A DNA stretch of 64,000 bases from Virgibacillus salexigens (GTDB lineage: Bacteria; Bacillota; Bacilli; Bacillales; Amphibacillaceae): positions 558,001 through 622,000 of the forward strand of contig NZ_BNEO01000002.1 in assembly GCF_014905415.1 (NCBI RefSeq), in the 5' to 3' direction. Every line of letters starts with the position of its first letter. The first letter of the stretch is position 1. This document shows, piece by piece, positions 8,874 through 19,209 of this stretch. Below the pieces are notes generated by a model that was given only the letters and a program-made list of their open reading frames with translations, made no database searches and was not told the DNA's origin. A program made the translations under genes and the position numbers.

Positions 8874-9800
8874 TCATTCATTATCTTTATCGTAGGTAAC
8901 AGAAGCCACTGCATCATGCATATGAATCGATTCTTCATTTTGACAAGTTACTTTGAACTGTCTAATTTCTGAGACCTCATATAGATCAGCAGCAACTAAT
9001 CGTACCATATCTTCCACAAACCGGGGGTTTTCATAAGCTTGTTCTGTTACCATTTTTTCATCGGTACGTTTCAGAATAGGGTGCAGCCTTGCACTTGCGT
9101 TACTCTCAGCAGCTTCTAGTAAGATTTTTTTCCAGTCGGATGTTGTTTCATCAAAATCTTCAATAATCTTCACATCCATCGTTACATTGCCTCGCTGATT
9201 ATGTGCACTGTATTCACTTATTTCTTTAGAACAAGGACAAAGTGTTGTAATAGAAACAGATAAAGATAAACGAATATCATAACCTTGTTGCTTGTCGTAG
9301 TTTACGCTAATCGAAACATCGGCATGGTTTAGTCCCGCAAGTTGTGTGTCTGGAGCATTGCGCTCATAAAACCAAGTATAATCGACTCTTAAAGACGCAT
9401 CTTGCTGGTCCAAACGTTCAGCTAACTCTTTTGTAAAGGTTTTTAATGTCGTTAGATCAGTGGAAAACCCTTGTCGATGATACTTAGCTAATTGTTCATT
9501 AAATCGACTCATATTGGTTCCTTTATTGGAATGGCTTAAGCTAGAACTAAAAGTAAACTCACCGATACTTGTTTGAACAGTTGGTGCTATTGAACTATAT
9601 ATCGTAATTGGATGTTTAACTTTCGTAATTCCGACGGCATCCAAATCAAACAAAAAGTCTTTTTTTGTATTCTGTAAATCTGCCATATGAACTTTATCAA
9701 CAGGTTTTGATCTTGGGACCGGCATTACAGAACCAAATAATTTATGACGTTGTGCTTTGCTAGGTAATTTTTTCTGTGGGAATGTTTTTGTGTTTTCCAT
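8874..9800 (-). CDS. folE2: GTP cyclohydrolase FolE2 (type IB)
   Basis: 308 residues of the COG1469/FolE2 family, which converts GTP to dihydroneopterin triphosphate as the first step of folate and queuosine precursor synthesis. The active-site segment [20 protein letters not shown] is present. Type IB enzymes do not depend strictly on zinc and in B. subtilis are induced by zinc starvation through Zur, but I see no clear Zur box here. No folE1 is in the window. A good promoter lies upstream (9831-9859). yidD follows in the same direction. Confidence 0.95.
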   Translation of the reverse strand: MENTKTFPQKKLPSKAQRHKLFGSVMPVPRSKPVDKVHMADLQNTKKDFLFDLDAVGITKVKHPITIYSSIAPTVQTSIGEFTFSSSLSHSNKGTNMSRFNEQLAKYHRQGFSTDLTTLKTFTKELAERLDQQDASLRVDYTWFYERNAPDTQLAGLNHADVSISVNYDKQQGYDIRLSLSVSITTLCPCSKEISEYSAHNQRGNVTMDVKIIEDFDETTSDWKKILLEAAESNASARLHPILKRTDEKMVTEQAYENPRFVEDMVRLVAADLYEVSEIRQFKVTCQNEESIHMHDAVASVTYDKDNE

Positions 9801-9830
9801 AACATCGTCCCCTTTCTCTTCAATAATAAA

Positions 9831-9859
9831 AGTATACTTTACCGCATTTTAAGATTCAA
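9831..9859 (-). promoter_or_regulatory. Sigma-A promoter of folE2
   Basis: On the minus strand TTGAAT, a 17-bp spacer and TATACT, about 30 bases before the folE2 start. Confidence 0.7.
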
Positions 9860-9877
9860 TTTTCTGGCTTGGTGCTC

Positions 9878-10459
9878 CTACATCCATGTGATTTTTGGTT
9901 CTGTTTTGTTTTTAATTCGCTTTAAGTTATCCCAATGCCGATAAATGACAAAAATAGTTAGTACCGTAATAACAATAAAAAGTCCGATATTATGAAAGAA
10001 AATCGAAGCAATAATTGAAACGACTCCAGTAATGATGGATGAAAGTGAAACATATTTTGACAAATACAGACTAATAATAAAAGTTAAGATCATAATTAAA
10101 AACAATAATGGGTTAATACCAAGTATAATCCCGCCGGAAGTGGCAACGGCTTTACCGCCTTTGAATTTAGCAAAAATAGGATACGTATGGCCTAATACAG
10201 CAAATAGCCCGATGACAAGCCGATAAACATCCGCATCCATGAAGAGAGGGATTAGAGTTGCTACTGTACCTTTTAATATATCGGCTAAAGTCACAATTAT
10301 TCCAGCCTTGATTCCAAGTACACGAAAGGTATTGGTTGCTCCTAAATTCCCACTTCCATGCAACCGAATGTCTTTATTATAACCAACTTTTCCAACTATA
10401 AGTGCAGAAGGAATGGATCCTAATAAGTAAGCAATAATAGCAAAAATAATATATTCCAT
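9878..10459 (-). CDS. plsY: Acyl-phosphate glycerol-3-phosphate acyltransferase PlsY
   Basis: 193-residue polytopic membrane enzyme that makes lysophosphatidate from acyl-phosphate and glycerol-3-phosphate. The three conserved loops are visible: [26 protein letters not shown] and [16 protein letters not shown] at 10459 (MEYIIFA) is spaced six bases from AGGA and matches B. subtilis PlsY better than the ATG two codons upstream. Location between yneR and yneT agrees with yneS/plsY of B. subtilis, with opuF inserted in between. Confidence 0.95.
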   Translation of the reverse strand: MEYIIFAIIAYLLGSIPSALIVGKVGYNKDIRLHGSGNLGATNTFRVLGIKAGIIVTLADILKGTVATLIPLFMDADVYRLVIGLFAVLGHTYPIFAKFKGGKAVATSGGIILGINPLLFLIMILTFIISLYLSKYVSLSSIITGVVSIIASIFFHNIGLFIVITVLTIFVIYRHWDNLKRIKNKTEPKITWM

Positions 10460-10668
10460 ATGCATTCCTACTTTCCCAATTATGATAATTTATCAACGAT
10501 ATGTGAATCAATCTCTGTTTAAAACTATAAAAAATAGGCTTTTCTTATTTTAGCATGAAGTCAAGGTTTTAAGAACCATAATTTCAAATATGTTTGGAAT
10601 CGTTTCATTGTGGGAAATCACTATAATGCTCTATGATAGTGTTAAAAGGAGAGGCTAAGGAGGAAGTT

Positions 10669-11736
10669 ATGATTGAATTTAATCATGTGAAGAAAAAATA
10701 TCCAGATGGAACCGAAGCGATTAAAGACATTTCTTTTCGGGTAGATAAAGGAGAAATGGTAACCCTGATTGGACCAAGTGGTTGTGGGAAAACAACGACG
10801 ATGAAAATGGTAAATCGATTAATTGAACCAACATCGGGGGAGATATCCATAAACGATCAGAGGATTAATGGTTTTAATATTCATGAACTTCGCTGGAATA
10901 TTGGTTATGTACTTCAAGAAATTGCACTTTTTCCACATATGACAATTGAAGAGAACATTGCAGTTGTTCCTGAGATGAAAAAATGGAAACAAAAGGATAT
11001 ACAAAAACGCACGAGTGAATTATTGGATATGGTAGGACTTGAACCAAGTACATTTAAAAAACGGATGCCTAGAGAATTATCAGGTGGTCAACAACAACGA
11101 ATCGGTGTAATTAGAGCATTGGCAGCTGACCCAGATATTATTTTGATGGACGAGCCCTTTAGTGCATTAGATCCTATCAGCAGAGAGCAATTACAGCAGG
11201 ATATTCAATCATTACAGAAAGAGATTAAAAAGACAATTCTGTTTGTTACACATGATATTGATGAGGCAATGGCTTTAGGGGATAGGGTATGCTTAATGAA
11301 GGGTGGAGAAATTGTCCAATTTGATAAACCACAAGATTTAATTCTTCAACCTCAAACTCAATTTGTTCAAACATTTATAGGAGAACGAAAATCGCCATGG
11401 CAAACAGCGGTAGATGTGATAGCCGATCAGACACAGCAATTTGTGATATCGAAATCTGTATTTGAAAAAGGCGAATGCAATGAAATGACTACTTATATCG
11501 TACGTGATGAAAATAACATGTATGAGGGAATTGTACAAAATGGATCTTTCATAGAAGGTGTTACGTTAGAAAATAATCTCCCTCTTTATAAAGCAGTCGA
11601 AATAATTGAAGCTTCAGAGCAAACAATCTACCCAGTGATCAAATCAAGTAAGCTCGTGGGTGTGATTCGCTATCGAGACATTGTTGCGTACTTAAAGAGT
11701 AAGACCACTATGGAAAATGGGGTGGTCCAATCATGA
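10669..11736 (+). CDS. opuFA: Compatible-solute ABC importer ATPase (OpuFA-like)
   Basis: 355 residues: ABC ATPase with Walker A GPSGCGKTT, signature LSGGQQQR and Walker B IILMDEPFSALD, followed by a regulatory C-terminal part with CBS-like repeats (about residues 250-350). This is the OpuA/OpuC/ProV-type subunit of quaternary-amine importers such as those for glycine betaine. Start ATG at 10669 is set by the SD AAGGAGG. Its stop overlaps the next start (ATGA). With a fused permease/binding protein as the sole partner, the system resembles OpuF of Bacillus infantis. The substrate is inferred, not shown. Confidence 0.87.
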   Translation: MIEFNHVKKKYPDGTEAIKDISFRVDKGEMVTLIGPSGCGKTTTMKMVNRLIEPTSGEISINDQRINGFNIHELRWNIGYVLQEIALFPHMTIEENIAVVPEMKKWKQKDIQKRTSELLDMVGLEPSTFKKRMPRELSGGQQQRIGVIRALAADPDIILMDEPFSALDPISREQLQQDIQSLQKEIKKTILFVTHDIDEAMALGDRVCLMKGGEIVQFDKPQDLILQPQTQFVQTFIGERKSPWQTAVDVIADQTQQFVISKSVFEKGECNEMTTYIVRDENNMYEGIVQNGSFIEGVTLENNLPLYKAVEIIEASEQTIYPVIKSSKLVGVIRYRDIVAYLKSKTTMENGVVQS

Positions 11737-13262
11737 GTGATTTTATTACGGTATTCCAAAATCGACAAGGTATGTTGTTGGAGACCATTTGGGAACATTT
11801 ACAGATATCGTTGATTTCTTTAATTATTGCGATTATCATTGCTGTACCGTTGGGGCTCATGTTAACAAGGTATCCAAAAATAGCGGAACCCATGATAGGC
11901 GTATCTGCTGTTTTACAAACGATACCAAGTCTTGCTGTGTTGGCCTTCCTTATACCCTTTTTTGGGATTGGTACATTACCAGCAATTATAGCTTTAACAG
12001 CTTATGGACTATTACCTATTCTACGAAATAGCTATACTGGAATTAAAGAAGTCGATCCAGCACTAAAAGAGGCTGCTACTGGAATGGGAATGAACTCACT
12101 CAAGCGGTTAACAAAAGTAGAGTTACCAATAGCAATGCCTGTTATCATGGCTGGGATACGTACATCAATGGTTCTAATTGTAGGCACCACCACTTTGGCT
12201 GCATTAATTGGTGCTGGGGGACTAGGCGAACTTATCTTACTTGGACTGGATCGAGGGGCAGATGTTAATTTAATACTTCTAGGTGCTATTCCAGCGGCAT
12301 TATTAGCAATTATTCTTGATTTTATTCTAAGAGGTTTCGAACGTATATCTAGAAGAGCAGGATTTAAATCATTTATTTCCATGCTTATTATCGCTGTTTT
12401 AATTGTTGTTTCCCCATTAATTTTTAATAATTCAAAGCAAGCGGATCTAGTTATTGGGGGTAAATTAGGTGCCGAGCCAGCAATATTAATCAATATGTAT
12501 AAATTATTAATTGAAGAAGAAACCGATTTAAATGTGAAATTAGAACCAGGTCTAGGGAAAACTGCTTTTGTATTTGATGCACTTCAGCAAGGAAGCATCG
12601 ATATCTTTCCAGAGTTCACAGGCACTGCAATCGTAACGCATTTAGAAGAACAAGCAGAAAGTAATGAAGCGAGTGAAGTGTATACACAGGCAAAAAAAGG
12701 AATGGATGATCAATATGATATGGCGTACTTAAAGCCAATGGCTTTTAACAATACCTATGCGGTTGCAACTACGAAAGACTTAGCAGATCAGTATCAATTA
12801 AAAACCATTGGTGATTTAAAACAAATCGAAGACCAAATAACAGCTGGATTTACATTAGAATTTAAAGACAGATATGATGGTTATGTAGGAATGCAAGATG
12901 TATATCAATTAGATATTGCAAATGTACGGACAATGGACCCTGGGTTAAGACAAGATGCGCTAACAACAGGAGATGTTGACATCATTGATGCTTATGCGAC
13001 TGATAGTTATATGGTAGAATTAGACTTAGTTTCCTTGGACGACCCTGAAAATCTATTTCCGCCTTATCAGGGGGCACCGCTTATGCGTAATGAAACACTT
13101 GAGAAGTACCCTGAATTAGAAGAAATCTTAAATCAACTTGCTGGAAAAATTACCGATAATGAAATGAGACAGATGAATTACCAAGTAGACTACGAAGATC
13201 AAACACCACATGAAGTAGCAAAACAATACCTTCAGGAACAAGGTTTACTTGATAAAGAATAA
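11733..13262 (+). CDS. opuFB: ABC importer permease fused to substrate-binding domain (OpuFB-like)
   Basis: 509 residues. The N-terminal part (about 1-210) is a permease with five or six membrane segments and the EAA-like loop (LKEAATGMGMNSLKRLTKVELP). After a further membrane segment near residue 215-232 a complete OpuAC-type binding domain follows (about 237-505). No separate binding-protein gene is present, so the two-gene operon is self-sufficient. It probably imports compatible solutes for osmoprotection. The tail has aromatic and acidic residues but I cannot assign specific ligand contacts. Operon overlap with opuFA is four bases. Confidence 0.88.
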   Translation: MSDFITVFQNRQGMLLETIWEHLQISLISLIIAIIIAVPLGLMLTRYPKIAEPMIGVSAVLQTIPSLAVLAFLIPFFGIGTLPAIIALTAYGLLPILRNSYTGIKEVDPALKEAATGMGMNSLKRLTKVELPIAMPVIMAGIRTSMVLIVGTTTLAALIGAGGLGELILLGLDRGADVNLILLGAIPAALLAIILDFILRGFERISRRAGFKSFISMLIIAVLIVVSPLIFNNSKQADLVIGGKLGAEPAILINMYKLLIEEETDLNVKLEPGLGKTAFVFDALQQGSIDIFPEFTGTAIVTHLEEQAESNEASEVYTQAKKGMDDQYDMAYLKPMAFNNTYAVATTKDLADQYQLKTIGDLKQIEDQITAGFTLEFKDRYDGYVGMQDVYQLDIANVRTMDPGLRQDALTTGDVDIIDAYATDSYMVELDLVSLDDPENLFPPYQGAPLMRNETLEKYPELEEILNQLAGKITDNEMRQMNYQVDYEDQTPHEVAKQYLQEQGLLDKE

Positions 13263-13275
13263 AGGGGTGTGTATA

Positions 13276-13692
13276 ATGGTTTGGGAAAATCCATCAAATG
13301 AAACTTTAAAGGATATACTAACGAATGCCAGGACAATTGCTGTCGTTGGTTTATCTAATAATCCGGGTCGGACTTCTTATCAAATAGCTAAAATAATGCA
13401 GCAGCAGGGATACCGGATTATTCCAGTAAATCCGACTGTAGAGGAAGTATTAGGAGAAACATCATATGCTTCCTTAACAGAGGTGCCAGATAAGATTGAT
13501 ATTATAAACGTTTTCCGAAGACCGGAATTCTTACCGGAGATTGCAAACGAAGCTGCACAAACCAATTGTAAAGTCTTTTGGGCACAACAAGGAATTATTA
13601 ATCAAGAAGCGTTTGATTTTTTGAAACAGCGAGATTTTACAGTAGTTATGGATCTCTGCATTAAAGTAGTCCATGCAGTACTAGTAAAATAA
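13276..13692 (+). CDS. yneT: CoA-binding domain protein YneT
   Basis: 138 residues forming a single Rossmann-type CoA_binding_2 domain (TIAVVGLSNNPGRTSYQIAK, then VNPTVEEVLGETSY). The domain resembles the CoA-binding module of succinyl-CoA synthetase alpha chains but stands alone; its role is not known. ATG at 13276 follows AAAGGGGTG; the longer frame from 13249 overlaps opuFB. In B. subtilis yneT also precedes parE. A hairpin follows. Confidence 0.88.
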   Translation: MVWENPSNETLKDILTNARTIAVVGLSNNPGRTSYQIAKIMQQQGYRIIPVNPTVEEVLGETSYASLTEVPDKIDIINVFRRPEFLPEIANEAAQTNCKVFWAQQGIINQEAFDFLKQRDFTVVMDLCIKVVHAVLVK

Positions 13693-13704
13693 TGATCTGT
13701 ACAC

Positions 13705-13732
13705 AAGGATGGCAACTGATTGTCATCCTTTT
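13705..13732 (+). terminator. Terminator after yneT
   Basis: Hairpin AAGGATGGCAA / TTGTCATCCTT (11 bp with one G-T pair) around CTGA, followed by a short T-rich run. Confidence 0.65.
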
Positions 13733-13806
13733 CGCATTACCATGCGGAATATCAATGAAAGTTAATCTTAAGTGTAGTATACTTAGGTACATGTTTATGG
13801 TTAATG

Positions 13807-13834
13807 TTGACAAATAGCGTTGAAAAAGTAATAA
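13807..13834 (+). promoter_or_regulatory. Sigma-A promoter of parE-parC
   Basis: TTGACA, 16-bp spacer, TAATAA, about 95 bases before the parE start. Confidence 0.65.
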
Positions 13835-13929
13835 AATAGGATAGTAACGCCTTTGATGAAACTTTACACAAACAAACATTCGTTCTATTATAGAGTATAC
13901 AAGAGAGCGTAGAAGGGAGCAGGTATGGA

Positions 13930-15894
13930 GTGACGCAACAACCCATTCAATATAGCGATGACTCGATACAAGTACTTGAAGGTCTGGAAGCTGTCAGAAA
14001 AAGACCTGGTATGTATATAGGAAGTACAGATCTTAGAGGGCTTCATCATCTCGTTTTTGAAATCGTTGATAATGCTGTAGATGAGGCCTTAGCTGGTTAT
14101 GGAGAGGTTATAAAAGTTACCATACATAAGGATAATAGTATTTCTGTTGCGGATAATGGACGAGGTATACCTACTGGTATGCATCGGACAGGAAAACCTA
14201 CACCAGAGGTGATTTTCACTGTGCTGCATGCTGGTGGGAAATTTGGTCAAGGTGGCTATAAGACAAGTGGTGGATTACATGGGGTTGGGGCTTCTGTAGT
14301 TAACGCTCTTTCAGAGTGGCTGGAAGTTACCATTCATCGAGATGGCCACACGTATTTTCAGCGATTTGAGAATGGTGGTAAGCCAGTAGGTTCTTTAGAA
14401 AAACAAGGGGCTACGAAAAAGAAAGGTTCGATTATACACTTTAAACCAGATCCAGCTATTTTTAATTCCATTATATATGATTTTGAAACATTATCCGAAC
14501 GGTTAAGAGAAGCCGCTTTTCTTTTAAAAGGTTTAAAAATACAGTTAACTGACTTAAGAAAAAATCAAACGGAAGAATATCAATTTCCTGATGGCTTAAA
14601 AGCATTTGTTCATTACTTAAATGAAGAGAAAGATACGCTGCACCAGGTTGTATCGTTTGAAGGAGAGCAACAAGGTATCGAAGTTGATTTTGCTTTCCAA
14701 TTTAACGACGGATTTGCAGAAAATATGTTGTCATTTGTTAACCATGTACGAACAAAAGATGGAGGAACCCATGAATCTGGAGCACGCACAGCGATTACGA
14801 GAACGTTTAATGATTACGCGAAACGTGCTGGATTAGTAAAAGAAAAAGATAAGAATTTGGAAGGAACGGATATAAGGGAAGGCTTTACTTCGATTGTCTC
14901 TGTACGTGTACCTGAAGAAAAGTTGCAATTTGAAGGGCAAACCAAAGGGAAATTAGGATCACCTGAAGCGAGGTCCGCTGTTGATGCCATTGTTTCCGAA
15001 AAACTATCGTACTTTCTTGAAGAAAACCCGGATATATCCGGTCAATTAATTAAAAAAGCGATAAAAGCGAAAGAAGCAAGAGAAGCAGCTCGAAAAGCAA
15101 GAGAAGATGCTCGAACAGGGAAGAAAAAGAGACGAAAAGATACATTGTTAAGCGGGAAGCTTACTCCAGCTCAATCTAAAAACCCAAAACGAAATGAATT
15201 GTATCTAGTAGAAGGGGATTCAGCTGGCGGCTCTGCGAAACAGGGTAGAGATCGAAAGTTTCAAGCCGTTCTACCATTACGAGGAAAAGTAATAAATACA
15301 GAAAAAGCGAAACTGCAGGATGTATTCAAAAATGAAGAGATTTCTACGATTATCCATACCATCGGTGCTGGAGTCGGAGGAGATTTTGATTTAGAAGATG
15401 TACAATATGACAAAATTATTATCATGACTGACGCTGACACAGATGGTGCCCATATTCAAGTCTTGCTGCTAACATTCTTCTATCGTTATATGCGAACATT
15501 GGTTGAAGCAGGTAAGATTTATATTGCTCTTCCACCTCTATATAAAATCTCCAAAGGAAAAGGGAAGAAAGAAAAGGTCGTTTATGCTTGGGATGAAGAG
15601 GAAATGAAGCAAGCGATCCAAACGTTTAAAAATGGATATACTATCCAACGCTATAAAGGACTCGGTGAGATGAATGCGGATCAATTATGGGAGACTACTA
15701 TGAATCCTGAATCGAGGACACTTATCCGCGTTACGATTGACGATTTAGCTCGAGCAGAACGAAGAGTTACCACGTTAATGGGAGATAAAGTAGAACCGCG
15801 AAGAAAATGGATTGAAGGCAATGTTGAATTTGGTTTAGACGACGAAAGTAATATATTAGAAAATGAGAGAATCCATACAGAAGAGCAACAATAA
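13930..15894 (+). CDS. parE: DNA topoisomerase IV subunit B
   Basis: 654-residue GHKL ATPase/Toprim subunit of topoisomerase IV, which decatenates chromosomes. Visible are [24 protein letters not shown] and [14 protein letters not shown] in the ATPase part, and [15 protein letters not shown] plus DADTDGAHI in the Toprim part. GTG start. It is ParE rather than GyrB by its neighbours (yneT before, parC 26 bases after) as in B. subtilis. Confidence 0.97.
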   Translation: MTQQPIQYSDDSIQVLEGLEAVRKRPGMYIGSTDLRGLHHLVFEIVDNAVDEALAGYGEVIKVTIHKDNSISVADNGRGIPTGMHRTGKPTPEVIFTVLHAGGKFGQGGYKTSGGLHGVGASVVNALSEWLEVTIHRDGHTYFQRFENGGKPVGSLEKQGATKKKGSIIHFKPDPAIFNSIIYDFETLSERLREAAFLLKGLKIQLTDLRKNQTEEYQFPDGLKAFVHYLNEEKDTLHQVVSFEGEQQGIEVDFAFQFNDGFAENMLSFVNHVRTKDGGTHESGARTAITRTFNDYAKRAGLVKEKDKNLEGTDIREGFTSIVSVRVPEEKLQFEGQTKGKLGSPEARSAVDAIVSEKLSYFLEENPDISGQLIKKAIKAKEAREAARKAREDARTGKKKRRKDTLLSGKLTPAQSKNPKRNELYLVEGDSAGGSAKQGRDRKFQAVLPLRGKVINTEKAKLQDVFKNEEISTIIHTIGAGVGGDFDLEDVQYDKIIIMTDADTDGAHIQVLLLTFFYRYMRTLVEAGKIYIALPPLYKISKGKGKKEKVVYAWDEEEMKQAIQTFKNGYTIQRYKGLGEMNADQLWETTMNPESRTLIRVTIDDLARAERRVTTLMGDKVEPRRKWIEGNVEFGLDDESNILENERIHTEEQQ

Positions 15895-15920
15895 AATATC
15901 AATTTTTAGGGGGGGTTGGA

Positions 15921-18371
15921 TTGTCACAACCAGAAGCTTATTTAGACCTTCCATTAGAAGAAGTCATTGGCGATCGTTTTGGAAGGTATAGTAAATATAT
16001 TATTCAGGATAGAGCATTACCAGATGCGAGAGATGGGTTGAAACCTGTCCAGCGTAGAATCCTTTACGCTATGCATGAAGAAAAAAATACACATGATAAA
16101 AATTTTCGAAAATCGGCTAAAACAGTGGGTACCGTAATTGGTAATTATCATCCACACGGTGATTCGTCTGTTTATGATGCAATGGTTCGTTTAAGTCAGG
16201 ATTGGAAAGTTCGTAATGTTTTAGTAGAAATGCATGGGAACAATGGAAGTATTGATGGAGACCCTCCTGCTGCCATGCGTTACACGGAAGCAAGGCTGTC
16301 AAGTATTTCATCTGAATTATTACGGGATATTGAAAAAGATACAGTGGATTTTATTCCGAACTTTGATGATACGATTCAAGAGCCAGTTGTACTCCCAGCT
16401 AAATTCCCTAATTTACTTGTGAATGGTTCAACTGGAATTTCATCTGGTTATGCCACAGACATTCCGCCACATAATTTACAAGAAGTTTTGGATGCAGTCA
16501 TTCTTAAGATTGATAAGCCTTCTGTAACAACAGAAGAGCTAATGAATGTTATCAAAGGACCAGATTTTCCTACGGGCGGAATCATTCAAGGTGTTGAAGG
16601 AATTAAAAAGGCATACGAAACAGGCCGTGGCAAAATAATTGTACGAGGAAAGACTAAGATAGAAGAAATACGAGGCAATCGTCAACAAATTGTAATTGAC
16701 GAAATCCCATATGAAGTAAATAAAGCAAATATGGTTAAGAAAATGGACGAGCTTCGTATTGATAGGAAGGTAGAAGGCATTGCAGAAGTACGTGATGAAA
16801 CAGATCGTACTGGCCTGCGCGTTGTCATCGAACTTAAAAAGGATGTAAATAGTGAAGGTGTTTTAAACTATTTATTTAAAAATACAGATTTACAAATCAC
16901 CTATCATTTTAATATGGTTGCTATACAAGATAAAACACCAAAATTGCTCTCTTTAAATCAAATACTAGATGCATATATAGCACATCAAAAAGAAGTAGTT
17001 ACTCGTCAAACCAAATATGACTTAACAAAGGCGAGAGATCGTGCGCATATTGTTGAAGGGTTAATGAAGGCAATCTCTATCTTGGATGAAGTCATTTCTA
17101 CGATACGTTCCTCAAAGGATAAGCAAGATGCAAAGCAGCAATTAATTACTAACTTTACATTCTCTGAGGCTCAAGCAGAAGCAATTGTTATGTTACAGTT
17201 GTATCGTTTAACAAATACGGATATTACATCTCTACAGGAAGAAGCAGAGACACTCCGAAAACGAATTCGAGAGTTAGAGAACATTTTACAAAATGAGAAA
17301 ATACTACTACAAACAATCAAGAAAGATCTAAGAAAAATAAGAAAAACGTTTGCCACATCTCGTTTAACCGAGATTGAAGATGAAATTGAAGAATTGAAGA
17401 TTGATATCGAGGTTATGGTGGCAAGTGAGGACGTATTACTTTCTGTAACAAGAGATGGTTATATAAAAAGAACGAGTTTACGATCCTATAGTGCTTCGAA
17501 TGGCGAAGATTTTGCAATGAAAGAAGACGATCATTTAGTTCGTTTAATTGAGCTAAATACGACAGATAAAATTCTGTTATTTACCAATAAAGGGAAGTAT
17601 ATTTATTTACCGGTGCATGAATTGCCAGATATTCGTTGGAAAGATATAGGGCAGCATATTTCCAATATTGTATCCATTGAAAAAAATGAACGGATTATTG
17701 AGTGTATTCCCGTTCGAGATTTTAAAGAAGAAAACTATTTACTTTTCTTTACGAAAAATGGAATGGTAAAAAGAAGTCAGCTAAAGCTTTATGATGCCCA
17801 ACGATACTCGAAGGCATTAATTGCATTAAACTTAAAGGGTGATGACGAAGTCGTCAATGTACATCGTACTTCAGGCTATTCAGATGTGTTTATTGCCTCG
17901 GATAAAGGATATGGCTTGTGGTATCACGAAGGGGATATATCATTAGTCGGCCAACGGGCTGCTGGTGTAAAAGCAATTCAATTAAAGCAAGGTGAGCACG
18001 TTGTAAATGGACAAGTATTTGATGATTTATCGGAGCCTTCTCTTGTAGTGCTTACACAGCGGGGTGCATGTAAACGAATGAAACTGCAGGAGTTTGAGAA
18101 ATCAACTCGTGCAAAACGAGGCGTTGTTATGCTTCGTGAACTCAAAACAAAAGCCCATCGGATTCGAGGATTTTTCTTAGCAAATGAACACGATACGATT
18201 AACTTTCAAACGAAAAATGGTGAAATACATCATGTTTATCCATTAGAGCTATCGAATAGTGATCGATACAGTAATGGTTCGTTTATTGTTGATACAGATA
18301 CACAAGGTGAAGTAATTCAGGTATGGAAGCATGCGCAGTACCAAAAACCTTTTGAAGAAAAAGAAGAATAA
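15921..18371 (+). CDS. parC: DNA topoisomerase IV subunit A
   Basis: 816-residue breakage-reunion subunit. The N-terminal part carries QRRILYAM, the quinolone-resistance-determining region [19 protein letters not shown] and the catalytic tyrosine in [12 protein letters not shown] coiled coil follows (about residues 430-480), then the six-bladed C-terminal beta-pinwheel. The QRDR has the wild-type-like serines (GDSS), so no obvious quinolone-resistance substitution. TTG start with SD TAGGGGGG. Co-transcribed with parE. Confidence 0.97.
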   Translation: MSQPEAYLDLPLEEVIGDRFGRYSKYIIQDRALPDARDGLKPVQRRILYAMHEEKNTHDKNFRKSAKTVGTVIGNYHPHGDSSVYDAMVRLSQDWKVRNVLVEMHGNNGSIDGDPPAAMRYTEARLSSISSELLRDIEKDTVDFIPNFDDTIQEPVVLPAKFPNLLVNGSTGISSGYATDIPPHNLQEVLDAVILKIDKPSVTTEELMNVIKGPDFPTGGIIQGVEGIKKAYETGRGKIIVRGKTKIEEIRGNRQQIVIDEIPYEVNKANMVKKMDELRIDRKVEGIAEVRDETDRTGLRVVIELKKDVNSEGVLNYLFKNTDLQITYHFNMVAIQDKTPKLLSLNQILDAYIAHQKEVVTRQTKYDLTKARDRAHIVEGLMKAISILDEVISTIRSSKDKQDAKQQLITNFTFSEAQAEAIVMLQLYRLTNTDITSLQEEAETLRKRIRELENILQNEKILLQTIKKDLRKIRKTFATSRLTEIEDEIEELKIDIEVMVASEDVLLSVTRDGYIKRTSLRSYSASNGEDFAMKEDDHLVRLIELNTTDKILLFTNKGKYIYLPVHELPDIRWKDIGQHISNIVSIEKNERIIECIPVRDFKEENYLLFFTKNGMVKRSQLKLYDAQRYSKALIALNLKGDDEVVNVHRTSGYSDVFIASDKGYGLWYHEGDISLVGQRAAGVKAIQLKQGEHVVNGQVFDDLSEPSLVVLTQRGACKRMKLQEFEKSTRAKRGVVMLRELKTKAHRIRGFFLANEHDTINFQTKNGEIHHVYPLELSNSDRYSNGSFIVDTDTQGEVIQVWKHAQYQKPFEEKEE

Positions 18372-18391
18372 AAGTTAGCTTCTGTTAACTG

Positions 18392-18433
18392 CCTGTAGAG
18401 AACGGATAGTTGGTTTCTCTACAGGTTTTTTTG
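18392..18433 (+). terminator. Terminator of parE-parC
   Basis: Perfect 11-bp stem CCTGTAGAGAA / TTCTCTACAGG with a 12-base loop and a seven-T run. Confidence 0.9.
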
Positions 18434-18535
18434 TATGATTGTGTGAATACCATTCTGACATCCTTTATAACTAGTAATAACACTTTAAATTTTCAGGTAA
18501 CTATGGTATGTTAAAAAAGAAATACAGGGGGAGGG

Positions 18536-19156
18536 ATTGAAACGGAATTACGAGATAAAATTATACAAACGTCCTTATTACTTTTTGAAAAATACGGTTA
18601 TCATGGAGTAACAGTAAACCAAATTGTAGAAGATGTAGGTACATCAAAAGGGGGATTTTATCACCACTTCTCGTCAAAAGATGAATTACTTTACCTTATT
18701 CATGATACATTCATTACCTATGTTTTGGATAAGGCAATGCAAGCAAATAATATGTATCAATCGCCAACTAACAAATTACAAGCTATCATTAAGGATTTTG
18801 TAAAGGTATTTGATATTTACAAACCACAAATCTCAGTCTTTTATCAAGAGAACATCTATTTAAAGCAAACATATGAATCGTTAATAAAAGAGAAACGCGA
18901 CCGCTTTAAACAGCTTATCTTTCAAACCATTCAGGAGGGAAAGGCCAATGGGGAATTTCGCCAGGATTTACCTGTTGAAATAACTGGTATGGCAATATTA
19001 GGAATGGTGAATTGGACATATAAATGGTATCAACAAACTGGCAAATACTCCATTGAAGAAATTAGCGACATTTTCGTCGACTTGATTCTACATGCGATTC
19101 TCCAACAAGACATTAATAGCCATGCGTATGAATCAATATTAGTTGATAAAGGGTAA
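18536..19156 (+). CDS. TetR/AcrR family regulator, start codon anomalous
   Basis: About 206 residues. The N-terminal helix-turn-helix is typical of TetR (FEKYGYHGVTVNQIVEDVGTSKGGFYHHFSSKDELL) and a C-terminal ligand domain follows. The reading frame back to 18536 contains no ATG, GTG or TTG; the first in-frame codon after a GGGGGAGGG SD-like run is ATT. One extra A in the AAA at 18539-18541 would put the TTG at 18537 in frame and give the ordinary start MKTELRDKI. So either ATT is used or one base is missing. It precedes an acyl-CoA catabolic operon whose start carries a TetR-like palindrome, so it probably represses that operon in response to an acyl-CoA. Confidence 0.75.
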   Translation: METELRDKIIQTSLLLFEKYGYHGVTVNQIVEDVGTSKGGFYHHFSSKDELLYLIHDTFITYVLDKAMQANNMYQSPTNKLQAIIKDFVKVFDIYKPQISVFYQENIYLKQTYESLIKEKRDRFKQLIFQTIQEGKANGEFRQDLPVEITGMAILGMVNWTYKWYQQTGKYSIEEISDIFVDLILHAILQQDINSHAYESILVDKG

Positions 19157-19170
19157 TTTAGTTGAGTTAC

Positions 19171-19188
19171 AGACCAACCAGTCGGTCT
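19171..19188. promoter_or_regulatory. Putative TetR-family operator before the acyl-CoA operon
   Basis: Imperfect 18-bp inverted repeat AGACCAACC/AGTCGGTCT, with the ACCRAC-GTCGGT form common among TetR-family acyl-CoA regulators. It lies 15 bases after the tetR stop and just before the SD of the dehydrogenase gene. Confidence 0.5.
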
Positions 19189-19209
19189 ATATCGTTAAGG
19201 AGGAGTGAC

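Noticed and set aside
9801-9877. Zur box before folE2
   Set aside because: The sequence between folE2 and plsY has a sigma-A promoter but no palindrome resembling the Zur consensus.
10590-10630. Sigma-B or sigma-A promoter before opuFA
   Set aside because: A TATAAT exists at 10622-10627, but no acceptable -35 at normal spacing and no proper sigma-B spacing; not firm enough to list.
12032-12493. 153-aa antisense open frame inside opuFB
   Set aside because: Mirror of a membrane-segment-rich gene; no RBS and low-complexity composition.
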